A DNA stretch of 64,000 nt, taken from Micractinium sp. NFX-FRZ (taxonomy: Eukaryota > Chlorophyta > Trebouxiophyceae > Chlorellales > Chlorellaceae). Each line of letters starts with the position of its first letter. Within the stretch, counting starts at the first letter, position 1. A program made the position numbers and the translations under genes. The stretch spans positions 1 through 64,000 of the forward strand of contig JAPTJF010000260.1 in assembly GCA_029339195.1 (NCBI GenBank), written 5' to 3'. The notes beneath the pieces are model-generated. The model saw nothing but the letters and a program-made list of their open reading frames with translations, had not been told where the DNA came from and searched no databases. Below are positions 1 through 13,000 of the stretch, piece after piece.

Positions 1-123
<123 letters not shown>

Positions 124-297
124 GGGAGTCATATGGCAGAAGAGGAGGGAGGGAGAGTGACACTGGATGGCAGCGGGTTGAGGCACGGATGCCATGCTGC
201 CCACCAATCCGGGAAGGGCGGGATGCAACACAGCAGAGGGGAGCGGTGTGAGCAGCGCTGCCTGGCCCTTGCACTCAAGATGCATGATGCGTCTCAC

Positions 298-1007
298 CGG
301 CAGGGAGCAGGTTTGCCGGGTGAAGGTGGGATCCATGGTGATTGCCAGGCAGGCGGACTGGACCAGCAGGTGCGGCAGGAGGTCCAGCGGGAGGGCGATG
401 CTGAGGAGGAAGAGGCGAACAGCGGGGCTGCCTGCAATGAACAGGAGAAGTAGCGAAGCAAGCATGCAAGTGACACCGGCACGAGGTGCGAGCTGGCATA
501 GCGGCAATTTGCGTGCTCCCATCATCGGCCCGCTGGGGACATGAAGTGGCGAAGAGGCGGTGGGGTTGGATTGAATGGCACGGGCTACCACAGGCAAGCG
601 GGCATTCAGCTCACCCAGCAGCAGGGACAGGGCGTCGGCGAGCAGGTGGCCCGGCTCTCTGGCCAGGTCATCCTGCATGGCCATGGGTGCGGCAGCGCGG
701 AGCACTGGCGCGAAGGCGGCCAGTCGCAGGGCCGCCACTGCCCAGGTGCGATACTTGTGCCAGGTGCAGCTGGAGAAAACGGCGGCCAGGAGGCTCGCGA
801 GCAGAAGGAGCTGCAGCGCCGCAACGCACGCGTCGGTGCTGCCAAATGCCTCTGCCGCGGCGGCATCAACCGTGGCGCCGGCACCGCTGGTGGCTGCAGC
901 TGCTGCTCCTTCCACGGAGCTCTCAAGAAGCAGGCCCCGAATCCAGTAGGTGGAACACAGCACCGTGAGGCAGCCGAGGGCTTGCCGGTCGTAGCCTCTT
1001 ACCGCGC
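298..1007 (-). CDS. putative membrane protein, partial (3' and 5' ends not resolved)
   Basis: Two minus-strand exons can be read. Exon 1007..615 has acceptor CAG at its left edge and donor GTGAGC. Exon 431..298 has acceptor TTGCAG and donor GTGAGA. They join in phase, giving about 175 residues. The product begins around GAVRGYDRQALG, has at least three hydrophobic stretches (two in the first exon, around the tracts ending LLLESS and LASLLAAVF, and one in the second), an Ala-rich linker between them, and a Cys near the end of the second exon. I do not recognise the family. The opening residues faintly recall the late part of MATE transporters, but that is not enough for a call. Further exons probably lie between 123 and 297 and above 1007. 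The poly-G run truncates the gene. Confidence 0.5.
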
Positions 1008-2334
1008 CTGTGACAGCGGGCCGAGAGAGCATAGAGCAGGCAACAGCTGGGTCCTTCTCTGTTCTCAAATGCTCCCCCGCACATGCTCCTCTGGCAGCCG
1101 CACAGCGCTGGTGCGCCTGCAGGTGACAGCGCTGAAGTCAGGAACGGCAGCACTGACCTGCATCCATATTGCCTCGCAGGTAGCCTACTAACGCCTGGCT
1201 ATTCAAAGACACTGGTTTTGATGGCGATACCCAAGCAGTAAGCGGTATTTGGGATTAAAGAGCGCCGTGCTGCGCCTGCCAGGGCAACAAGGCTACACGC
1301 CCCTGCTGTCCGCCAAGCTGCTGACACGATTTTACAACAGAGTCGCCAGCGCATACGACTCGAGAAGGGAGAAGACGAGTTTTGCGAGATATGGATTTTT
1401 AGAGCTCAGAACTGAGCCACTGAGCTCCGAGCTCTTCCTTTTTGGTCGTTGCGTATTTTTTAACGCAACTAAACCTGCGATACAGCGCCCCCCGCCCGCG
1501 ACCCAGCCTGCCCTGCAGCTCCGGCGAGCAAGCAGCTGCCACCTAGCTGCCCCAGGTGGGGTATGCCTGCGCAACCTGGTGAGTTCCGCCCGCGGTTAAG
1601 GGGCGCCATAAACCTCAGAATACGTGGGAGGGACGGCTCTAGGGAGTGGTAACTGCCCGCAAAGCGGCAAGATACCCCGCCAACAGTACCAGGCCCGCCG
1701 TTGCCGTGAGACTTAATCCCAACGCCTTGCGTGCGATGGCCGGGGCAGAAGACGCTGCCGCAGCCAGCAAGGCTCTCCTTGACCCGATACCATGCTAGCA
1801 GCAGACGATGGAAGTTGGCAGAGGGGGTAAGGCTCCCCCAGGCTGCTGGTTATATACTGTGCGCCTGAAGGGGGCGGCAGCTGCACTAGCCTGCAGGCGG
1901 CACTAGCGCCGGCCCAGCAATGACAGCACCGTGTGCAGAAGCTAGCAGGTTGTCTTGTTGGAAGAACTGTTCGACTTCAAACGGCACGCCCCCTTCAGGC
2001 ATATGTGCCTCTCCCAGCACAGGGGGGCACACGCACGCTGTGCGTGAAATGCCTCGCAAATATCCCGCCAATGTTTGACGGGACATGCACCTGTCTGCTT
2101 GCTTGCTGGAGCGCGCCGGCAACCAATTTGTTCTAGTGTTTGTGAGCCTCCGCAGGTGAACAGCAGAAAGAGAATTGGCGCAGGCTTCCCCTCGCTTGCG
2201 GCTCCCTTCAACAAACTCGTCATGCGGTGCCTGATCATTGGTAACAGCGCGACGCCTCCCGCCAGCTGAGCCGCCTCCCGCCTCCCGCCGCCGCCGCCGC
2301 CGCTCCCAAGCCTGCAGAGAGTCCAGGGCACGGC
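1008..2334. other. intergenic region, no supported gene
   Basis: This lies between the partial minus-strand gene and plus-strand PGL, so it probably holds both promoters. It may also hold unread 5' exons of the minus gene. A TATATA stretch occurs at about 1850-1856. No reading frame here looks like protein, and AT content is locally higher than in the flanking exons. Confidence 0.4.
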
Positions 2335-4124
2335 ATGAAGCAGCTCAGCTTGAGACGTCCTTGCGCTGCGCCTGCCTCCAGGCAGCAGCGGCACCTGCAG
2401 CAGCTGCGGCCGCGTGTATCATGTGCAGCAGTGGTGGCGAGCCGCCCAGGCCCCCCGCTCACCCCCGCCGCCCGCCGCTCGACCCGCTCCGCAGTCGTTG
2501 TTGCAGCGGCAGGGCGCTACGAAGCCCCCTCCTCCGCCGCCGGCCCTCTGGTTGTAGAAGTGCTTGCCAACGACGCAGCAGTGGCCCAGTATCTCTGTGA
2601 TGCTGTCGAGGCAGCTGCCACCGCTGCCATCGCCCAGCGGGGGGTCTTCACTCTTGCCATCCCAGGTGGCTCCGTGCTCAAGGCACTGGGAGGCCTGGCG
2701 GGGCGCACAACCATCCCTTGGGACAAGGTAAGGGCAGGAGAGGGAGGTTGGATCAGTTATATCCTGCCCCCAGATGCTATCACCAACCTGTCAGTGGCAA
2801 GGTGGGTTGGGGCAGCTGGCAACACCCCTGCACAGCTGGCCACGCGCTTGGCCAGGCCCCAATCCGTTCGTACCCAACCTACCTCCTGCTTTAACGAGGG
2901 CACACCCCACCATCTCCGCCAAGGCCCTTTTCATCACTGACCATCAACCCTTTCATGATATGTCCCTGCTTGACATATCATGGCAGGTCAAGCTGTTCTT
3001 TGTCAACCACAAGACGGTCCCAAACGAGGACGCCGCCACCAGCTCGTATGCCAAGGCCCGCAAGATCTTTTTGGATGCAGTGGGGGCGCCCCCCGGCTGT
3101 GTGGCCACCCTGACGGGGTCGGATGATGCAGAGGTGAGGGGCGAGCAGTGGAGGAGGAGGAAGGGGGAGCATGGCGGGGAGGAGCAAGAGGGGTGGCGCA
3201 TGGAGGGGCTGGGGGAGCTCCCACTGTGGGGCGGTTGAGAAGCGGGTGGGATGGGGAGAGAGCAGTTTCCTTTTGTTGCCCGTCCAGAGGGGGGCTGGAT
3301 TTGGCGGAGGTGGGGAAGGAGGCGGGGGTGGGTTCTGTTTGCCGTGGACGGCGATTTTAGCAGTCGTGCGGGTGAGCGAGGTGGAGAATGTGCTAACTCG
3401 TACTAGCCCCGTTCCAGCACCCACCCCCCGCCACCACAACCACCCCTACTGCGCCCCAGGCGGAGGCGGCGGCATACCACGCTGCGCTGGCTGCTGCCGC
3501 CGATGCCGCCGGCATGGAGCGTGCCCCCAGCGGGGCGCCCCGCTTCGACTTGCTGCTGCTGGGCGTGGGGGCAGACGGCCATGTGGGATCCCTGTACCCA
3601 GGCGGTGCCGCCACCCTGGCAGACCCGGCTGGCTCCTGGGTGCTGCCCGTTGTCAAGTCCAAGCCCCCTGCTTCCATCACTTTGTCTCTGGGTGTAATGA
3701 ACGCGGCACGCTCCGTGCTGGTGAGCTGGCAGGCTGGCTGGGGAGCGCGTGGAGTGGGATATGCAGGGGCATGCTGTGGGTCAAAGACATTGGGCGGGGA
3801 GTTGCCTGGCCTGCCAAGGCGCCATGTCATGTGTTGCTTTGCCCCGAAGACCCGGCATCCGCCCCCCTGTCCCACACACGTCGCACCCGCCTGCAGCTCT
3901 GCCTGACTGGCGCCAGCAAGGCGGCTGCTGCCAAGCTGGCACTTGAGACGTTGGTGCCAGCTGGCGACTTCCCTGCCCAGCTGGTGCAGCCCGACCTGGC
4001 GCCCGCGGTGTGGCTTCTGGATGAGGCGGCAGCTGCTGAGCTGGCGGTGGTGCAGGGCAGCAAGGCGGCGGACCCGTCTGCTGGGCAGCTGCTGCCCGAC
4101 GGTTCCATTATGTACACCTTCTGA
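2335..4124 (+). CDS. PGL: 6-phosphogluconolactonase, plastid-targeted
   Basis: This enzyme hydrolyses 6-phosphoglucono-1,5-lactone to 6-phosphogluconate, the second step of the oxidative pentose phosphate pathway. Four exons join in frame: 2335..2727, 2987..3133, 3460..3720 and 3897..4124, giving 342 residues. Residues 1 to about 60 are rich in Arg, Ser and Ala with almost no acid, as in a plastid transit peptide. The sugar-isomerase-like fold follows, with PGGS at 110-113 and the family signature GVGADGHVGSLYPG at 215-228. The C-terminus LLPDGSIMYTF is also typical. Length without the leader matches the roughly 260-residue family norm. Every intron has GT-AG borders. It converges on the minus-strand gene that ends at 4432. 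Confidence 0.93.
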
Positions 4125-4431
4125 ACAGTTGCACACTCAACTGGTGCACACCTCCCCAGAAACCACAGCGGCCCCACTCTGGTGTGTGGTGCGCATCTCA
4201 TGTAGTGCTTGTGTAGAATTCATCCCCCTGTCCCCGCTTCCCAATCATGCACCGCAGTGGCCTGCTTCCTTTCTTCAGCCCCACCTGATTTGCAGCACTG
4301 CCACCTGTTCGATTGCTTTTTCCAGAAATGTACCACTGTGACTTACATTCAAATAACATGCTGGTCAGCAGCAAGAGGGTGGTGGCTGTGAGCTGATGGG
4401 ATGCTGCCAGCCTGCCCAGGGGAACAGCAGC
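4125..4431. other. convergent 3' intergenic region
   Basis: The tail-to-tail space between PGL (+) and the DUF4378-like gene (-) should hold both 3' UTRs. A TTACA (TGTAA on the minus strand) lies at 4343-4347. No gene is seen. Confidence 0.5.
4343..4347 (-). terminator. putative TGTAA polyadenylation signal
   Basis: TTACA on the plus strand reads TGTAA on the minus strand, the usual green-algal poly(A) signal. It lies 85 bases past the stop of the DUF4378-like gene. Confidence 0.45.
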
Positions 4432-7400
4432 TCAGGCGTCTGCAGGGGCCGCCGCTTCTGCGGCCTCTTCTTCAGACTCCTCGCTGTGTGCCGCACTCTC
4501 TGCCACCTCTGCCGCCGCCAGCTCAGCCTGCAGTGCCCCCGCCAGCTGCCCCAGCGTGCGCTCGTCCTGCACAAAGGGATGGGCAGGGCAGGAGGGTGGC
4601 AGCGGCTGAGCAGGGCCTGCCACACTAGGCTTGGCTGCAGAGACCGCCCGGCCAAGCGTGCGCCAGCGCCCTGGCTGCAAGGGCTGGCACTTGCCTAGGC
4701 ACAGCAGCTCACCAAATCACCAACCGACACCCCGCTCGGTTGCATTGTCGGCCAGCACCGCCTGCCACCAACTCACTGATGTACACTAACGCGCCGTCGC
4801 CCACCCACCTACCCCTTTCGCACACCCACCCGTCCACCCACCTCGACGGCATCCTCGGCCGCCAGCACCGCCTCAACGCCCTGCCAGGCACATGCTGAGG
4901 CACGCTGATGCACAGCAGGCCACACATTTGTGCACCCAACCACCCAACCACCCACCCGTCCACCCACCTCCACGGCATCCTCGGCCAGCACCGCCTCCAT
5001 TCCGCCGCCCACCCCGCCGGCGCCCCGCCCCGCCCAGCGCAGCACGCGCTGCACCACGTTCTGCTCCAGCCACTCCCGGCTCAGCAGCGCTAGGCGGGGC
5101 GCCATGCGGCCGGTGTACGAGTCCAGGGCCTGCGGCGGGGCAGGGCAGGGAAAGGGTGGCAAGTAGTGGGAGGTGGTAATGTCAGCCACACACAACACGA
5201 AAGGGGTGGGGGGGGCAATGCAGCGGCCGGTGTGTGCAAACCCAGGGCCTGAGATAGGATGGGGGAGCGGCGGGGCACAGTTGTACCGTAACACCAACAC
5301 AGCAGAGGCGCCATGTGTTGAACAAAGCGGCAAGAGGACGAAAGGGGAAGGGGGAGCAGGGGGGGCGTCGGCAGGGCTCCAAAACATCAGTCAGCTGCTC
5401 CCCTTCTGCTGCAGCCCTCCAGTCCCAACACCCCCTTCATGCCCCGCCCACCCACCTGTCCGTAGTGGCTGAGCAGCGCCTCGTTGGCAGCATCGAAGAG
5501 AAGCTTGTTGAAGATGTGCTGGGGGTCGCCGCAGGCGGGGCGGCGCCGCTCGATGGCCAGGTAGCCCTCTAGGCCTGGGTCAGGAAGAGGATTGAGGGAG
5601 GGAGGGGGATAACAACATGAGCGTTCCAATGGGCCAGCTGAAGGCTGGGGAAGTGTGGGGCATGTTGAGTGAAAGGGGCCCAGGCGGCACAGCCACACAA
5701 GGCTTGTCACGCAGAACAGAGGGCACCCCAGTGTCGCTAATGCCAATGATTAAGGAGCGTCCCCACGCACATAGCGGAGGCACCTGCCCAGCGGCAAAGG
5801 CCTCTGCCCGCTCAGCCCAGAAGTAGTCCATCACTTCCCCCAAGTAGCCCCGCACGTGCTCCTCTGCGTGTCACAAGGGGGCAGACCAAGAGAGCGTTGG
5901 CACACGGCCGTGACCCGACTGGGTGCAGCGCACGTTCTATTCAGGGCAGGAGTGCTGTGCAGGGCAGGAGTGCAGCCCGGGTAGAGTGGTGGTGGGCAGC
6001 GGGTGCGTCAGCACTGGAGGCCGCCAGGAGCACAAGATCCTACACACGCGAACACATTGCAACACGTACCCGTCTGCACGACGGTGTTGTCCATCACGTG
6101 GGCAGAGCCTGGGCAGGACTCGTCCTCGGCACCAGGGGATGCCAGCTGAGGGGTGCCCGGCGGGCTCCCCACATCACCAGCTGCCTCTGCTGCTCCCTGG
6201 GCAGCCAGGCTGCTGGCTGCAGCTTGGTGCCCCATGCTGCCAGGCACTGCCGAATCACCCTCTTCAGTGGCAGTGCTCAGGCGGTGGTGGCTGCCTGTAC
6301 CTCCGCGTGGCAGCCCCTGAGTGCTGCTGTCGCTGCTGGCGCTGAGGGATTGCGATAGCATGGTGGCCATTGATTCACCCTGCTGCAGCACACGCTCGCT
6401 TAGCTGTGCAGCAGGAGCGCCAGCTGGCGAGCCGGGGCGGCTGGGGGTGGCAGAGCCGTCTGCAGAGGGCCGCCGGCTGGTTGCTGCCAGAGACGATGGT
6501 GACATGGGCCTGCTGGCCACGGCGGGCACGGGGCGCTGCAGCTGGCCAGGGGAGGCGGGCGGGCTGCCAGGGTACCTGGCATCTGCTGCTGCTTGGTACG
6601 GGCTGCGCGGGCGCTGCTGCTGCGGCTGCTGCGCTGACGACCGCTGCTGAGGGGAGGCGGGACGAGGCGACTGCGGCTGCTGCTGGCGTGCGGCGCTCGC
6701 AGGCTGCTGGGCCTGCTGCGGCTCCCCATGCACCTCATGTGGGCTGCTGGGCCTGGGCGTACCGCCTACACTGCCCTGCCCGCCGTCTGCTACTCCAGGA
6801 GAGCCGGGCCTGCGCTGCAGGTCAGCTGCTGAGCGTGCCGAGGGGAAGGGCCGCGGGCTGCCATACTGCTCGCCGTAGCTGATCTCCACTTCGCTGTCAA
6901 AAGAAGAGGAGCGCACCTCGCTGGCCTCCATAACAGGGCCGCCCACCGCCTCCTGGGCCTGCTGCCTAGGCAGCGCCGCGCCCTGTGGCCCTGCTGATGA
7001 TGATGGATCAGCAGCTGCGTGAACAGCAGCCGTGTGCACCTGAGCTGCAGCCTGCCGCGTCTCAGATGCAATGAGCTCCTCGGAATGAACGCTGCTGCTG
7101 CCGCTGCTGGCAGACCCTGGCCTGCTGCCCCCCGGCTGTGTGGAGACCCAGCTGGAGCCGCTGCTGCTATACTGTCTGGCCGCCCCGACCTCGCCTGCAG
7201 CAGCAGCCTTGTCACCATCGCCATCGTTCGCGGCCAGCAGGCGAAGCTTGCCAAACGACAGCGCTGCAGGCACCTCGCTCTCAGACGCTTGTAAGGCTGA
7301 GCGGGTGCCGCTGGTTGGCGATGCCCCTGCCACCGCGTCGCTGGCTGCAGCCCTGCCTATGCTGCTGGACGCGGCATAGCTGCTGCTGGCGCCACTGCTG

Positions 7401-9721
7401 CCGGCCCGCTTCCATGCCTCGTCAGCTGGGGAGTCCTCAGCTGCTGCCTCCTGCGGCTTTGCTGTTACTGCTCGCATGGCTGCTGCCCCATGCAAGCCGC
7501 CAGGAATGACTGCCTGCTGCTGTGGCTGCTGCGGCGGTGTTGGTCGCGGCTGCTGCTGCGCCAGCATGTGGCTCGCAGAGAGCCCAAAATCCACGCTGCC
7601 CGATAGCGTGGTGCTGTCGCCTGCTGCTGTGCTGCTGCCAGGTGGTGGCGGGGCGCCAGGCCGGCGTGTGCTGGTCACGGCAGACACGCTCCTGCTCATG
7701 CTGCTGGCAGAGAGCTCACTCAGAGCGGACATGCCCATGACGCCCTCAGCAGCTGCACCGGCAACACTGCTCACTGGCTGGTAGCGGTGCGCTGGTGCTG
7801 CCAGTGCCTGTGGAGCTGCGATGGGCTGGCCCGCTGCCACGTTGGCTGCCCCGGTGGCCGCCCCAGAGGCTGCACCTGCACCTGCACCGATGGCAGCAGC
7901 TGGGGCAGCGAATAGCGGCCTGGGGTGCACGGTGTGCGCCACTGAGGAGGGCACACTGGATGCCTCTCCATCTGGCTCCATGCCTGCTGAGGAGGGCGCA
8001 GCGGGGCTGCTGGCGCCAGTTGATTCGGCAGCGCCCAGCTCAGCGGCCGAACGGTGCAGCCACTCCTGCACGTACAGCTGCTTGCTGCTGTCCTGTGCAA
8101 GAGGCTGCTGCTGCGGCTGCTGTAGTGGCGGCTGTGATGGCTGCTGGTGCCGCGTCGTCGGCATCTCAACCTCTGGCTGCAGCGCCCGCTGCCGCGGAGA
8201 GGCTTGCTGGGTGCTGGCGCCTTGTAACCATGCAGGTGGAGCTGAGATGGCGGCGCCACCTTGAGCCGCTGCCTTTGTCAATATTGCTGGGGGTGCCACT
8301 GCTGCCGCCGGTGCTGTAGGCGCTGCCGGTGCCAGCAGTGCAGGTGCCGATGCTGCCGTAGCAAGCAGGCCAGAGGGCCCAGCAGCGGAGAGCTCTGCAG
8401 ACACGTCAAAGTCTGCTGGCAGCAGCATGCTGCTTGAACGGCGGTGCCGCACACTTGCAGACACGTTGTCCCCCTCTGAGGCTTGGCTGGAAATTCGTGG
8501 AACCGATGCTGCTGGTGCCAGTGTCGCAGGCTGCTGCGCACCCACCGGCAGCCCCGACGACAGCGGTGGCACAGGCATGAGCACTGCTACCGCCGAGTGC
8601 GCACGCTGCAGACCGCTGCCTCCACTGGCAGGCTTGCGGATCTCTGGGGCAGAGCCAGGCGCTGCCTCTGCCGCTGCTGGTGCAGGGCCCAAGGGGGGCT
8701 GGCTCTTGCGGGTGGCGGCAACCGCTGCAGCTGGTTGCTGCGCCTGCTGCTGCTCGAGCAACTCCATCTGCTCTGCTACGTACAGGTTGACAATGCTGAA
8801 GGGGTCACCCCCGCTCTCAGCCTCCAGCAGGGTTGCCAGTAGCTCGGCAAGGGGATCGGGCGGCGCCTGCACCGCTGCCTGCGGGCTGCCAGCACTGCGG
8901 AGAGCTTGTGATGCTGCTTCCGCTGCTGCTGCGGCGGCGTCAGGCAGCATCATTTCCTGATCTGTGCTGGCTGTGGCAAGATCCACGCTGTCACGGCAAG
9001 AAGCGCTGCTGGTGGGGCGGCTGTTTGCCAGCTGGCGCTGTTGCTGCCGCTGGCGCAGATGCTGCAGCGCAGACCGCGGTCGTTCTGCCTCCACAGCATC
9101 TGCCAGCCGCTGCTTCTGCTGCTGCTGCCTCAAGTGCAGGGGCGCGGAGCTGTCGCCCAGCTTGGCATCTAGCCGCTGCACAGCCCGCAGCAACTCTGTG
9201 GGTGTGGCACCGCCATTCTCATCCGTTGCCTGTGCTGCCAGCTTGGTGGCAACTGCAGGTCCCGGGGTGACTGCCCGCATCTGCTGCTGCAGCGCAGGGG
9301 AGCAGGCGGCCAGCAAGGCAAGTTGCACCATGCCACACTGTGTAACTGCAGGTGAGTGCATTCTGGCAGCGCACAAAGGCCCCTCACTGCAACACTTGTT
9401 GATGAGCAAGCAGCACCCCAAACAGGCAGCACCCACCTGCTGCTGCTTCTCCGCCAGCCGTGCCATGCGTGCCGCCCGCTGCGCCTCCCACTGCTCGCGC
9501 TGTGTCGCCAGCTGCGCCTCGCGCTGAGACGCATGCCGCGCGTGCCACGCAGCAAGGCCCTCACGCACATGCCTTCCATATTGAGCCGCGCGCTGCCGTC
9601 GCAAATGGGCCTCCAGCTCTGGCGGCAGCGGCTCGGGGCGCGCCTGCTGGCGGATGGCCGGGGGCGGCGCCGCGGCAGCGCTGTCTGGGGGCAGCAGCAC
9701 CATGGAGAGCCGGCGTGACAC
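4432..9721 (-). CDS. large low-complexity protein with DUF4378-like C-terminus
   Basis: Seven minus-strand exons: 9721..9437, about 9337..6070, 5863..5771, 5574..5456, 5129..4968, 4880..4842 and 4566..4432, giving about 1366 residues. All junctions are in phase except that the acceptor of exon 2 is uncertain, because the intron is itself an open frame. The N-terminus (about residues 35-95) is a basic, Gln/Arg-rich helix with coiled-coil character. The next thousand residues are disordered, with long Ala, Ser, Gln and Pro runs. The C-terminal exons hold the conserved part: YLGEVMDYFWAERAEAF, then HIFNKLLFDAANEALL, then REWLEQNVVQRVLRW, ending in an acidic tail. The (K/R)LLFDAxNExL pattern followed by an acidic end resembles plant DUF4378/TRM (TON1-recruiting-motif, LONGIFOLIA-type) proteins, which act on cortical microtubules. 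That assignment is by eye and moderate. Confidence 0.75.
4842..5009 (-). repeat. tandem duplication that made an extra in-frame mini-exon
   Basis: The end of exon 5010..4968 with its donor is repeated about 126 bases further along the minus strand as 4880..4842 plus donor. Both copies encode the pattern EAVLA(A)EDAVE and both are followed by GTGGGTGGACGGGTGGGTG. The downstream copy has its own acceptor (CTGGCAG) and is 39 bases long, so it can be spliced in without changing frame. Confidence 0.75.
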
Positions 9722-10007
9722 TGCTTGTGGCTCGTCAAGCTCTGCTGCGCGTCGGTAGTCGGCTCACGTGGGTGCCGGCTGTCGGCAGCGGAACAGCGGG
9801 GTTGACCGGTCTGTCGGAGAGCGCTCAGGCTGTTCGGAACGCCCGGAACATGCTGAGGCCTGGTAATTGCGCGCAATCTGCTGCTGAAGGCGTCCAAGGC
9901 AGGGTTTGTGTGTGACCCGCCCAGCTGGCGTCCAAGCTTGTTGTGCAAATCAGGCTCATCGGCGCGATCGAGCACTAACAAGCAATCTACGAGCAAGCTA
10001 CACATTC
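9722..10007. promoter_or_regulatory. divergent promoter region
   Basis: The 286 bases between the start codons of the DUF4378-like gene (-) and EGY1 (+) must hold both 5' UTRs and core promoters. No clear TATA box is seen. Confidence 0.4.
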
Positions 10008-13000
10008 ATGCGGCTCACTATGCTGCCAGCAACCCTCCAACACCGCTGCCCGCTGGCAGCGGGCGCGCCGCGCCGAGCGCTGCAGAGGCATGCCCAGACG
10101 GTGCGACGAAGCCAACGAGCTACCCCCTGCCGCGCGCAGCAGGAGGGTGACGAGCAGAAGGACTCGCCGCCGCCGTCGCCGCCTGCGGCGCCGGTCGCCA
10201 CTGAGGAGGCGCCGCTGCTCGCAGACGACAGCCTGCAGCTGCCGGCTGACGTCGTCCAGCGCCTCCGCACCACAGTGTTCTCCTTTGACACCTTCTTTGT
10301 CACGGAGTTGGAGAATTACCAGGCCGGTGAGAGCTGCTGCCGCTGGGAACGCATGCCCGCAAGGCGGCCCGTGCGGCGCCCGCTCATACAGCCGCCCGGC
10401 TTGCCGCAGCTGCGCGCTCATTTGCCGGGCTACACTTGAATCTCACGCAACATCCATGCAGATGGCGTGCTGTTCAGGGGCAACCTGAGGGGCGAGCCAG
10501 AGGCCGCTTATGCCAAGCTGACTGCTCGGCTCAAGGTGTGGGGGGTGCGGGAGTGGTCGGGCCTGCTGGGCGTGTAGGCCAACATGGCATCGGTCTGACA
10601 TGCAGCACCCGGTGCATGCTTGTGGCCTGCGCTCACTTGCCCTGCACTCATGCATGCATGGCTCCGCGCCTTGCACGCTGCACGCACCTGTTGTCAGTCC
10701 CGGCACTTACCTGCAGCCGCTGTGCTGCTGTGCTTCAAGCAGGTGCCCTCTTTGCCTCCTTGGAAGGGCGACCCGAGGCGTTAACGCAACATCAGTCAAA
10801 CAAAAGCACTCTTCACAAATTTGGCTTGCAACGTCTTTGTTATGCAGGCTGAGCTGGGCGACGAGTACAAGCTGTACCTGCTGGAGGACAAGGAGGAGCG
10901 GAAGGTGGGGCGGCAGCTGCCATGATGTGCACGCTATGCAGCCATGGTGGTGGGGTGAGGGGGACGGGAGGCCGGGCGCCACCCTTACTGGGGAGGCTTC
11001 TTTCGCAACTTCCCATTTGCACCTGCACCATTCGGCACTGCGTCACCTCACCTTCCCTCGCATCCCACCCTCCGTCTCCTCAGGTGGCCGTGGTGCTGCC
11101 CCTCAAGTCGGTGCTGCCCCAGCTGCGGCCCCTGCCCGCCCCGCTACTCTCCACCTGCGCCCTGACCTTTCTGCCCATTGCCACCTCCCAAAGCAGGTGG
11201 CAGTGGTGCTGCCCCTCAAGTCGGTGCTGCCCCAGCTGGGCGGCGCGACAGAGCCGCTGCTGGCAGTCGGCCTTGGCCTGGCCACAGTGGCTACCACCCT
11301 GAACATTCAGGGGGCAGAGCTGTTCAACGCCGCCCTGCTGACGGTGGGGTGGGACCCGCAGGCGGTGGCCAGCGCGGTGCCCGGCACCCTCGCCTTCCTG
11401 GGCATCCTGGGTGAGGCGCTGGGCTACACTGTGCTGCGCTGTGCTGTGCTGCGCTTTCCTGGGGCAAGCTGCACATTAAGTGTGTGGTGCAGTACAATGC
11501 TGTGTTGTAAGCGCACCATGGGAAGCTGCTGTGGGAGCGGCCTTTGTGTTTGCAGCATATCTCGTGTCCGGCAGCATCTCCTCCCCAAGCACTCCACCTT
11601 GCAGCCTCCTGGCTGCCCTACGCACCCCGCCCGCAGGCGTGCACGAGCTGGGGCACTGGGTGACGGCACGGCAGCGCGGCCTGGAGCTGGCGCCGCCAAT
11701 CTTCATCCCCGCAGGTTTGTCGGGACTGAGCACCTGCCAGGGTCAGGCCGCATATCCCGCACACCTCACCCGCCTGCCTGCCGGCTAGCCTGCCAGCCTG
11801 CCTGTGATGCTGCGCATCAGCTGACGCCTGCTGCGGCCTGTCTGTGCTGTACTCCTGGCATATCCCCCCTGCCTCCTGCCCCCCTGTCGCCTGCGCCAGT
11901 GTCACCTAGTAGGTGCACCGTGCATGGAAAAGCATGTGCATGCCCCACCCACACACTCTACAGACTTTCCCCGAGGAGTGTCCACTTGTGAAGGGAAGTG
12001 CAACGACACCCTGCCTGCGGTGCGCCCATTCCACGCGACTGCCCACAGCATATGCCTCCTCCCCCCTTGCAGGGCCGCTCTGAAGCTGTCACCCGCATGC
12101 ACCCGATCTAGCCTAGCTCTGCCTGACCATTCTGGCTTACCACCCCCCTGCAGGGCTGGGCCTGCTGGGCAGCTTTGGAGCCATCACCCGCATCAAGTCT
12201 TTCGTGCCCAACCGCTCTGACCTGGCGGCCGTGGCGGCAGCCGGCCCCCTCTGGAGCTCCGCCGTGTCTGCTGGCGTCATGCTGACGGGCGCATGGCTGA
12301 CGGCGCAGGGGGTGGGCGGCGTGGAGCTTGCGGTGGACAGCTTCAGGTGACAGCTTGGGGCGGCCGCGCCGGCGTTGGCGGGCCTTGGGCTTTGGACTGC
12401 CGGGCTGAAAAGTGAGCAATGTGAGGCTCTCGGTGGGCAGCTTAAGGTGCTGGGGCGGCTGCGCCGGCGTTGTTGCGCTCACCCCCTGATCCTATTTGCC
12501 TCTCCTCCTGTATTGTATAATTGCAGGGAGTCGCTGCTGGCGGGTGCCCTGGGCCAGTTGGTCTTTGGAGAGCAGCTGTTCAATGCCGACGCTGTCGACA
12601 CCAACCCCCTCTTTGTGGCCGGCTGGGCAGGTGCCCAATGGAATGCGGGGGCGCAGTAATCTTGCCCCCCTGGTGCTGCGCTGTGATGCGTTGCTGGCAC
12701 TCCTGGTGTCGCCGCCGCTGCCGCCGCTGCTGTTTGTTGCTGCCGTTTGCTGCCACTGTCCCCTCTGCCACATGTACTGGTGGCCTACGCATCATCCCTC
12801 CCTGCCTCCGTACCCTGTCCTACCGCTCCCTCGCGCACACCTCCGCCGCATGCTCACCTCAGCCTCACACACCTGCCTTGCGCCACCAGCCCGAGTCACC
12901 AACCCATCAACTGCCTGCCTCCATGCCACTCACCTCCCGACTTGCACACCCCAAGTGACACACACTATTATTCCACATATTATGGCCCTCTCCTATCCCG

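Noticed and set aside
298..1007. MATE transporter call for the first gene
   Set aside because: Only a short opening stretch resembles MATE. The rest does not, so no family was assigned.
6008..9721. A single 1237-codon open frame as a complete gene
   Set aside because: It runs through an evident donor (GTACGT before 6064) into non-conserved sequence. The conserved C-terminus lies in the later exons, in phase.
11084..11190. First copy of the EGY1 exon 4 start as the real exon
   Set aside because: After 42 bases it leaves the conserved sequence. Only the copy at 11197 continues into the family-specific helices.
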